Positions 15,773 to 22,648 of a stretch of 40,797 bases of DNA are shown here, piece by piece. Numbering within the stretch: position 1 is the first letter of the stretch; each line of letters opens with the position of its first letter. The position numbers were made by a program, and so were the translations under genes. The notes beneath the pieces were generated by a model, which saw only the letters and a list, made by a program, of their open reading frames with translations, had not been told where the DNA came from and searched no databases. Origin of the DNA: Candidatus Babeliales bacterium. GTDB taxonomy: Bacteria > Babelota > Babeliae > Babelales > Vermiphilaceae. The DNA lies in the NCBI GenBank assembly GCA_035455925.1, contig DATIEE010000016.1, forward strand, positions 1 to 40,797, given 5' to 3'.

Positions 15773-16978
15773 TTATGTTTTTAACCCTATTTTATAAATA
15801 CGATGTTTACCAACCTTAATAATGCTACCTGTTTGCCATGATACAATAGCTTTAAAATCGGTAATTGTAACATCATTTAAATGAACCGAACCAGATTCAA
15901 TAAGTCTCTTTGCTTCAGATGAGCTTATTACCGCTCCTACGATTTTTAATAATTCGACTATCCACACAGGATTAGCAAAATTATATGGTAGCAATACTTG
16001 TTCAGCCTGTGAATAATCACGATTTTGAAATAATGCTTCAAAATGAATACGTGCTTGCTGCGCTTCATTAATAGACCAAAATTTAGCCACAATTTCCTGT
16101 GCCATATTTTTTTTTAAATCCATGGGATGAATTATACGTGCAGCAACGTTTCTTTGTAATTCCTCAATTTCATGCGTGTTTTTTGCCAGCAATAATGAAA
16201 AATAATGCCACATTAAAGTATCTGATATAGACATTAATTTACCAAACGCGTTATGTGCTAATTCATTTAATCCAATTGAATTACCTAATGATTTTGACAT
16301 TTTATGCACACCATCAAGTCCAATAAGTAATGGCATAGTGATGGCAATCTGTCCTTTTTGACCATAGTGCTCTTGTAAAAAACGCCCCATTAGCAAATTA
16401 AACGTCTGATCAGTGCCACCTAATTCTATATCTGCCTTAAGTACCACTGAATCATATGCTTGAAATACAGGATAGAGAAGTTCATGCAGCCCAATTGACT
16501 CATTATTTTTAATACGTTTATCAAAATCATCACGTTCTGTAATACGAGCAAGTGTTACTTTAGACAGTAAAGCAACTACATCAGCATTTGTTAATTGTGA
16601 TAACCATTCACTATTATATCGAATGGTGATACGTCGTGGATCTAAAATTTTACCAACTTGATCAAAATATGATTGTAAATTAATCTTTATTGCTTCAGCA
16701 CTTAATGCAGGACGTGTTTTATCGCGACCAGTTGGATCACCAATCTGAGCGGTAAAATCACCTATTAAAAAAATAACTTCATGTCCAAGATCTTGAAATT
16801 GCTTTAATTTCGAAAAAACGACAGTATGTCCTAAATGTAAATCTGGTGCAGTTGGGTCAGCACCTAATTTTATAATAAGTTTTTTTCCACTTTTTAGTGC
16901 ATCAATGAGCTCAGTTTCAGAATAAATATTAACAGTTCCGGAATATAGTTGTTCAATTGTTTTTTCTATTGTATTCAT
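15773..16978 (-). CDS. tyrS: Tyrosyl-tRNA synthetase
   Basis: This class I synthetase charges tRNA-Tyr. The HIGH-type motif is HLGH (48-51, in DPTAPDLHLGHT), and the KMSKS motif is present in full (226-230). LGGTDQTFNLLMGR is the tyrosine-site block. The C-terminal S4 RNA-binding domain includes SSSEAKRLIESGSVHLN. The short HLGH layout and 401 aa length resemble the TyrZ-type bacterial enzyme. It is the middle gene of the operon, 10 bases after the upstream membrane-protein gene and 10 bases before truB. Confidence 0.97.
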   Translation of the reverse strand: MNTIEKTIEQLYSGTVNIYSETELIDALKSGKKLIIKLGADPTAPDLHLGHTVVFSKLKQFQDLGHEVIFLIGDFTAQIGDPTGRDKTRPALSAEAIKINLQSYFDQVGKILDPRRITIRYNSEWLSQLTNADVVALLSKVTLARITERDDFDKRIKNNESIGLHELLYPVFQAYDSVVLKADIELGGTDQTFNLLMGRFLQEHYGQKGQIAITMPLLIGLDGVHKMSKSLGNSIGLNELAHNAFGKLMSISDTLMWHYFSLLLAKNTHEIEELQRNVAARIIHPMDLKKNMAQEIVAKFWSINEAQQARIHFEALFQNRDYSQAEQVLLPYNFANPVWIVELLKIVGAVISSSEAKRLIESGSVHLNDVTITDFKAIVSWQTGSIIKVGKHRIYKIGLKT

Positions 16979-16988
16979 AAAAAGCTAC

Positions 16989-17705
16989 CTATCCTGCAAT
17001 GCCTATCACGTGAGCTATAATAAGACCTATGTGTGAAATTAAATAAACTGATAATAAACGTAATAAGGGAGAAAAAAATAAAATAAGCAAAATGGGCAAA
17101 CCAATCGTTATATAATGAGCATATTGAGCAATCTTATCATAACGGTTTGCAAGCACAAAAAGCAGATAATTACTAAAATTAATAATAAAATATAAAGTAC
17201 CCAAAACTACATTAAGATAGACGAATGCAAATACAATAAACCCGATAGAAATTGTTAATGATGATAATCCTGGATACATATTTGCAATAGGTAAATGTGA
17301 TACATTATAGGTTAAAACCATATACCGCATCACCAAAAGAATATTAACATCAAAAATAGCTAACAATGCAATTATACCTAGAACACTAAGCATAAAATTC
17401 ATCACTGTATCAGAAAGATACGCTGCAGCAAGCTTTAATGTGCGATATGGTGCGGTAATTAATAAAGGATTAATTGGCACCATTCGTCCCCATCCAAAAT
17501 AAAAAGTAAACAGAAAGAAAAGTCCAATAGGATCAATGTGTACCATTGGATTAGGGGTTAGAAATCCTAAACGAACCCCTGTTTCATCCCCCATCTCATA
17601 TGCAACCCATGCACGAAACATATTCGAGATTGTAATCACCACAAGATAAGCAACAAAAAAAGTAATAATACCAATAAACATTTCAGCAGTATGTGATGTA
17701 ATCAT
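16989..17705 (-). CDS. Site-2-protease-like (M50) membrane protein, catalytic residues lost
   Basis: This polytopic protein of 238 aa has about five or six membrane segments. Residues 25-80 align with the core of the short M50/site-2 protease family: FRAWVAYEMGDETGVRLGFL, NPMVHIDPIG and FGWGRMVPINP match the family's 'HAWVAYklGDptA...GRLTLNPl.HIDPiG...FGWaKPVPvNP'. The zinc-binding HExxH is Ser27-Asn28-Met-Phe-Arg31 instead. The downstream 'NLIPIPPLDG' block that supplies the third ligand is YFIINFSNYLLFV. All metal ligands are therefore gone, so intramembrane proteolysis is unlikely; a scaffolding or substrate-binding role is possible. It heads the operon with tyrS and truB. Confidence 0.7.
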   Translation of the reverse strand: MITSHTAEMFIGIITFFVAYLVVITISNMFRAWVAYEMGDETGVRLGFLTPNPMVHIDPIGLFFLFTFYFGWGRMVPINPLLITAPYRTLKLAAAYLSDTVMNFMLSVLGIIALLAIFDVNILLVMRYMVLTYNVSHLPIANMYPGLSSLTISIGFIVFAFVYLNVVLGTLYFIINFSNYLLFVLANRYDKIAQYAHYITIGLPILLILFFSPLLRLLSVYLISHIGLIIAHVIGIAG

Positions 17706-17800
17706 AATGGTTATAAACTCATAAATTAAATAGTACCAACAGAAAAAGTTTACCTTGATTTAATACATGGGTCAAATTAGATATCTATTTTATTGCCATG

Positions 17801-18628
17801 TTATCTTGATGTTGTTAACCATTCAGCATCATCTTTATATAACTCATGTACATCTGATTCTAATGACCATGTTGCATCGCGGGCGGTTTTGCCAGGCATA
17901 AAGGATTTAAGTTTTTTCCCTTGCTGATCTAAGTATGGATTAGTTGTACTATCCATACTAGTGCCATCAATAAATTGCCAAGGTGATTTTTTTTGAGAAT
18001 TATATTGACCCTTTTTATTGGGAAAATAATCAACCTCAAAAGGAAATTTAAACCATACAACTCTTTCTTTTTGACCTGTTTTTTGTTCATCAGAACGTAT
18101 ACAATGCGAAGGTTTCCATAAAGAACCTTCTTGCATTTCACCTTCACTCAAAATTTCACGAAAATAAGGGCTGTACTTGCGTCGATAAAACCCATACGTA
18201 GCCTCACTATATTTAAAATTATGATCTGTATATACTGGTTGTTTTTTTATACCTGACTTACAGCGAATCCAATTTTGCGTATACAATTGATTCCAATTAC
18301 ATTCAACAGCATATAAAACATTACTCATATCTTCATGAATGCTTACTGATGCAAAAGGATGATTTAGTTGAATTGTAGTTTGTGGAGGAGAACTTTCTAA
18401 CCATGCATACCAACCATTACTCCATGACATAGCGAGTATAATATCTTTAAGTGAAACTTGATGAAAGCTATCTTTTAAAATAGGAATTATATGGTTTATA
18501 ATTATATCTAATGGTAAGTCTTGATTGAATAACTCTTTACTTATGGAAATATCTTGTTTTTTAAATACTAAAGCTATTTCATTAATCTGCTTTTGTGCCA
18601 CATATGAACGTTTCAATCTCACAGCCAT
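17801..18628 (-). CDS. C-terminal part of a split exported protein (unknown family)
   Basis: The 275 aa frame is rich in Trp, Tyr, Lys and Ser. It holds motifs such as MSWSNGWYAWLESS, CNWNQLYTQNWIRCKS and WFKFPFEVDYFPNKK, and I recognise no family. Its ATG at 18628 has no ribosome site. Upstream the frame stays open without a stop for 24 codons, back to a run of ten T at 18701-18710, where it meets the end of the 121 aa frame at 18696-19061. Deleting one T joins both into a single protein of about 420 aa. I therefore read this as the C-terminal part of one gene, either a pseudogene, a slippage-dependent gene or a sequencing error. Confidence 0.65.
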   Translation of the reverse strand: MAVRLKRSYVAQKQINEIALVFKKQDISISKELFNQDLPLDIIINHIIPILKDSFHQVSLKDIILAMSWSNGWYAWLESSPPQTTIQLNHPFASVSIHEDMSNVLYAVECNWNQLYTQNWIRCKSGIKKQPVYTDHNFKYSEATYGFYRRKYSPYFREILSEGEMQEGSLWKPSHCIRSDEQKTGQKERVVWFKFPFEVDYFPNKKGQYNSQKKSPWQFIDGTSMDSTTNPYLDQQGKKLKSFMPGKTARDATWSLESDVHELYKDDAEWLTTSR

Positions 18629-18695
18629 TGCTGTAAGGTTATTAAAAGCATCAATTACATTATAATAATAATCATTATTATAAGATGGTCTTTCT

Positions 18696-19061
18696 TTAAT
18701 AAAAAAAAAACAAATATGATAACAGATACTTTATCCAATCATAATGGTTTTTATCATCTTGTTCCTCAATCATTCTTTTTACTATAGTACGCCGAGTATT
18801 TATTTGATTAAGAGCATTATCACGTAATGATTCATATATATGTTGTTCCACTTTAATTTTTTGATCTGTTGGCATAGCTTTAATAAAATCAAAAGTAAAA
18901 CGCGGTTTAAAATCTCCATACATAATTTTCTCTACTTCACTGATGGAATCATATTTTTCATTTTCAGGACAATCGTAGTTTTTATCCATAAAAGTAACTG
19001 CATGAAATAAATGATTATAACAACTTAATGCCAAACAAAAACAAACTAATTTTTTAAACAT
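18696..19061 (-). CDS. N-terminal part of a split exported protein (unknown family)
   Basis: The frame begins with a signal peptide (MFKKLVCFCLALSCYNHLF, cleavage near residue 21). The mature sequence is charged and helical, with YGDFKPRFTFDFIKAMPTDQ near the middle. It ends LSYLFFFY just after entering a run of ten T, where the frame terminates at TAA. With nine T the reading continues as FFF-IKERPSYNN into the 17801-18628 frame. The family is unknown. As it stands it would make a 121 aa exported peptide. Confidence 0.65.
   Translation of the reverse strand: MFKKLVCFCLALSCYNHLFHAVTFMDKNYDCPENEKYDSISEVEKIMYGDFKPRFTFDFIKAMPTDQKIKVEQHIYESLRDNALNQINTRRTIVKRMIEEQDDKNHYDWIKYLLSYLFFFY
18701..18710 (-). 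other. Ten-base T tract at the gene break
   Basis: On the coding (minus) strand a run of ten T sits where the two frames meet. A run of nine would give one uninterrupted gene from 19061 to 17801. Homopolymers of this length are prone to polymerase and RNA-polymerase slippage and to base-calling error. Confidence 0.8.
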
Positions 19062-19161
19062 TTTTTAAAAAGTTTTCAGAAAAATTTCATAAAAAAATCA
19101 TACACATATCTTACAAGAATGAATATAATAGTAGTATTTTTAATTTTTATGTCAACTAAGC

Positions 19162-19353
19162 GTGTTTTTTAATAAATATTTTATTCTCCATACTCCGCGT
19201 CAAAGTGGAAAAACAACGGCAATTCAAATGTTTATTAATCAGCTGAATGCTGAAAGCGCATATATAGCATTATATATAAATGTGGAACCTGCCCAAATCG
19301 CACGAAGTAGCATCAGGGATGAAATGGAAATTAGGCATTTAATTTATTGTTGA
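19162..19353 (+). pseudogene. AAA-type ATPase fragment
   Basis: The 63-codon frame contains KYFILHTPRQSGKTTAIQMF, a Walker A motif (PRQSGKTT), and then ALYINVEPAQIARS. This matches the N-terminal ATPase region of the AAA proteins found in many intracellular and amoeba-associated bacteria. Those run to several hundred residues; here the frame stops at 19353 with no Walker B, sensor or nuclease-like C-terminal domain following. It starts at a GTG without a convincing ribosome site. I take it as the surviving stub of a deleted or laterally acquired gene. Confidence 0.65.
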
Positions 19354-19384
19354 TTGAACAAAAACTATAGAATTCAATCAACAA
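19347..19384. terminator. Inverted repeat after the HAD-like gene, possible terminator
   Basis: TTGTTGATTGAA (19347-19358) and TTCAATCAACAA (19373-19384) are perfect 12-base arms around 14 bases. It begins 18 bases past the stop codon of the minus-strand HAD-like gene. No clear T run follows on either strand, so termination is likely but not certain. Confidence 0.5.
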
Positions 19385-19402
19385 AATATCAATTCATCTC
19401 TT

Positions 19403-20407
19403 TTAAAGGCTGCTTGCCGGTATGGTGTGTTCTCTATTGCTCTTTAATTTTTTTATGTACAATCTAATTTTTCCTATTATCCCTGGATAGCGAATTTCAT
19501 CAAGAAACATACTATCTGTTGTTTCTGATAAGATATTACATTGAACCAATTCATTAGCAAGTTGTAGTGGATCTTTGAAGTGTATGCCTTGGCGCAATCG
19601 ATCAGTAGATTCTTGTAATGTATTAAAACCTTCGCTATTAGTTTTTTTATCATCAACAAAGATCATGTTCTTATCTACATTAACTACTTGTGCTACATAA
19701 TGATAATAAGCAAGTTCAGGTTTTTTGGAGGGAGCATGAAAAATAATATTTGTTGGACATACGGTCAAAGTTTTTTTAGCAAATTCTTTATAACTGGAAG
19801 GAGTAGTTGGTTCATTTGCAAAATCTTTTATTTGCGTAATAGTTGATTCATCATTGCCGGGATGAGCTACGAATATTTTGGTTGGAATGTCCGTAAAATC
19901 AGCACCAAATGCTTTAGCTGTCATGTCATACGAAATGCGATCCTTATTTGTTGCAAATACAATTTCATAGTTTTTTGCTTTAAGATAATCTAATATTTTT
20001 TTTGTTCCATCAATAAAACATCGAGAATTTTCCATAGTTTCAACGAGCCATGCAACATAGTCAGCCAACTGTGGGTTACGCACAGCATGATAAAGAAAAT
20101 GAAAAGTGAGACCATTTATTGCATTGCCATTTGTATCACAAAGACTTTCCTTAATCCCATCAGCATCTTTTTTGTATTCCTTTTTTATATTCCACAAGGC
20201 ATTAAGATAGCTTATAGCATTAAAGGTATCTTTTTTTATGCCGCCAAAAACAATATTTAACTTATGTAGAAATGTTTTTTGTATAACAACATCATCAAGA
20301 TCAAAAATCAAAACTGTATTCTCCGGAGTTAATGTTAGAGCAGATAATCCGACAGTGCTACAAAGAATACCTATAAAAAGAACAACTGATTTATATGTTG
20401 TTTTCAT
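19403..20407 (-). CDS. Exported HAD-like hydrolase
   Basis: The start is taken at the ATG at 20407, which follows an AAGGAA site; an upstream start at 20437 would add ten unneeded residues. A signal peptide covers about 1-23 (VVLFIGILCSTVGLSA). HAD motif I follows at once: LIFDLDDVV, with the Asp36/Asp38 pair that forms the phospho-aspartate and acid/base. Motif II is IVFATNKD, and a late MIFVDDKKTN supplies the metal-binding acidic pair (motif IV). HAD enzymes are mostly phosphatases; the substrate here is unknown. Export of a HAD enzyme is unusual and suggests work outside the cytoplasm. Confidence 0.8.
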   Translation of the reverse strand: MKTTYKSVVLFIGILCSTVGLSALTLTPENTVLIFDLDDVVIQKTFLHKLNIVFGGIKKDTFNAISYLNALWNIKKEYKKDADGIKESLCDTNGNAINGLTFHFLYHAVRNPQLADYVAWLVETMENSRCFIDGTKKILDYLKAKNYEIVFATNKDRISYDMTAKAFGADFTDIPTKIFVAHPGNDESTITQIKDFANEPTTPSSYKEFAKKTLTVCPTNIIFHAPSKKPELAYYHYVAQVVNVDKNMIFVDDKKTNSEGFNTLQESTDRLRQGIHFKDPLQLANELVQCNILSETTDSMFLDEIRYPGIIGKIRLYIKKLKSNREHTIPASSL

Positions 20408-20517
20408 ATTTTTCCTTATTTTATATTTGTAATACATAATAAGCTTATCATATTTTTACTAGCATTACAACTGCCCTAAAAACAGACTACTAAACCTAAA
20501 CATGCAAATAAAAAAAT

Positions 20518-20910
20518 TTAATAAAAATATCTTTTCTCAATAACAACAAATGCCGTTGCGGTGGTACGTGAATGTGATAAAGAAAGATGAATAGCAACTG
20601 AAGTAAGATCAATTTTTATACCATCATTGATTATTATATAAGGCCGTGTGTCTATTTTGGCAATAATTGTTTGTGCACATAAAGTTAAAAAGGGAATTTT
20701 TTGATCAGGATATGCATAAGAAAGTGCTTTATATAATGCTTCTCTTGCAGCAAAACGTGCTGCAAATCGCTCAGCGCTTTTAAGCTTATTTTCTAAACAA
20801 TAATCAATTTCTTCTTGCGAAAAAATACGCAATAATTTTTTGGATAAATATGTATGCCATAACGCAAATCGCTGTATATCAATAGTATCAACGCCTATTC
20901 CACAAATCAT
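20518..20910 (-). CDS. acpS: Holo-[acyl-carrier-protein] synthase
   Basis: AcpS transfers 4'-phosphopantetheine from CoA to the acyl carrier protein, enabling fatty-acid synthesis. The N-terminal GIGVDTIDIQRF carries the Mg-binding Asp, and ERFAARFAAREALYKAL carries the second metal ligand (Glu) and the catalytic Lys region. The end, HLSLSHSRTTATAFVVIE, is the family's closing strand pair. Length (130 aa) is normal. Its ATG overlaps the stop of comM by four bases (ATGA type), so translation is probably coupled. Confidence 0.94.
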   Translation of the reverse strand: MICGIGVDTIDIQRFALWHTYLSKKLLRIFSQEEIDYCLENKLKSAERFAARFAAREALYKALSYAYPDQKIPFLTLCAQTIIAKIDTRPYIIINDGIKIDLTSVAIHLSLSHSRTTATAFVVIEKRYFY

Positions 20911-22454
20911 TTCATTTCATTTTCAAGATATTGATCTAATGAACGATACATAATAGCTTCTTGAATATGTACAACATCTATTTCATCTGATGCTGCTAAA
21001 TCAGCAATAGTACGAGCAACTTTTAAAATTTTATGATAGCCACGCATACTTAAATTGAGCTTATCAAATGCTTTCTTAATAATAACTTCTGCTGCCACTG
21101 TAAGAATACAATACTTTTCAACCTGATCTGCCGTCATAAAGTTATTATACATTTGATTATTACCAAATCGTTGCATTTGCTTAATGCACGCATTATTAAC
21201 TTTTTCATACAATACATCGCTACTGTGAACATCGCCAACAGCTTTAATAGAATCATATTCAATAGATTGAACATGTACTTGCAAATCAATACGATCTAAT
21301 AATGGTCCCGATAACTTACTAATATATTTAACTATTTGTTGACGCGTACAAGTACATTGTCGCTTTTTATCACCAAAAAAACCGCACGGGCAAGGATTAA
21401 GTGCTGCCACTAATAAAAATGATGCCGGAAATGAAACACTTTGCGCAACACGCGATATTGAAACAGTTTTACTTTCTAGTGGCTGACGTAATGCTTCTAA
21501 TGTATCACGTTTAAATTCCGTTAATTCATCTAAAAATAAAATACCATGATGCGCAAGACTAATTTCACCGGGCTGTGGATAAGATCCACCACCAACAAGC
21601 CCTGCTTGAGAAATAGTATGATGAGGATTTCGAAAAGCTCGCTGCGTTAATAATGATTGATTAGTAAGCTTTCCGGTAATCGAATAAATCTTACTTGTCT
21701 CTAAAAGTTCATCAAATGTCATTGGTGGCATAATTGATGGCAAACGCTTTGCAAGCATAGTTTTGCCTGAACCTGGTGAACCAATAAAAAGAATATTGTG
21801 ATGACCTGCTGCGGCAATCTGTAACGCCCTTTTTGCCATGTGTTGGCCTTTAACTTGTGCAAAATCAAGCGTTTTGTCATGATCAGTTACTATATATGCA
21901 TGTTGTGCTGGTGTAATAGTTATTTCATTTCGTAAGTAAGCAATTAATTCAGTTACATGATCAACACCAATAACCTCTAAATCTTTAATTAATGCAGCTT
22001 CTTGCATATTTGCTTTAGGAAGAATAATACGTTTTTTTCCTAACTTTTGAGCATCATACGCAATTGCTAATGCGCCTTTTATAAAACGAATACTTCCATC
22101 AAGGGAAAGTTCACCTAAAAATAGCGTTTCGTATAAAAAGTCTGGAGAAACTTCGAGAAATTGATTTGCTACCAAAATCCCAATAGCTATAGGCAGATCA
22201 AATAATGTTCCCTCTTTTTTTAAATCTGCGGGAGCTAAATTCACCGTAATGCGTTTAGCTGGAAGACGAAAACCTGCATTTTTTAGTGATGTTAAAATAC
22301 GCTTACTACTTTCTTTGATCGCCGTGTCAGGCAGCCCAACAATATAAAAGTTAACTAATCCAAATGATACATCAACCTCAACTTCCACTAAATGAGCGTC
22401 AACTCCAATTGTTGTTGCAGAAAATATTTTTGCATGCATGGTGCAATTTCCCAT
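20907..22454 (-). CDS. comM: ComM/YifB-family Mg-chelatase-like AAA+ ATPase
   Basis: ComM is a hexameric helicase that promotes branch migration during natural transformation; the family is widespread even where competence is unknown. The N-terminal domain (AKIFSATTIGVDAHLVEVEV) is the LonC-like part. Then come Walker A IGSPGSGKTMLAKRL (about 224-238), Walker B GILFLDELTEF, and the cysteine-rich loop NPCPCGFFGDKKRQCTCT typical of YifB. Length (515 aa) is normal. The true start may be the ATG at 22439 (MHAKIFS), five codons inside. Whether the cell takes up DNA is not shown here. Confidence 0.95.
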   Translation of the reverse strand: MGNCTMHAKIFSATTIGVDAHLVEVEVDVSFGLVNFYIVGLPDTAIKESSKRILTSLKNAGFRLPAKRITVNLAPADLKKEGTLFDLPIAIGILVANQFLEVSPDFLYETLFLGELSLDGSIRFIKGALAIAYDAQKLGKKRIILPKANMQEAALIKDLEVIGVDHVTELIAYLRNEITITPAQHAYIVTDHDKTLDFAQVKGQHMAKRALQIAAAGHHNILFIGSPGSGKTMLAKRLPSIMPPMTFDELLETSKIYSITGKLTNQSLLTQRAFRNPHHTISQAGLVGGGSYPQPGEISLAHHGILFLDELTEFKRDTLEALRQPLESKTVSISRVAQSVSFPASFLLVAALNPCPCGFFGDKKRQCTCTRQQIVKYISKLSGPLLDRIDLQVHVQSIEYDSIKAVGDVHSSDVLYEKVNNACIKQMQRFGNNQMYNNFMTADQVEKYCILTVAAEVIIKKAFDKLNLSMRGYHKILKVARTIADLAASDEIDVVHIQEAIMYRSLDQYLENEMK

Positions 22455-22648
22455 ATGTAACTATTTACGATTTTAAACAAACTTAATAATTAAAATATAT
22501 ATCATAAATTTTGATAATTGGAAATAGATATTCTTAGAGATCCTTAGACAATATATACAAAAGCATCATTAATAAGGGTGGTAGTTTTTCAAAATCATCG
22601 TAAACTAAGCAATGTCAATGAGCAACTCAGCAGAAATATGGAGATCGT

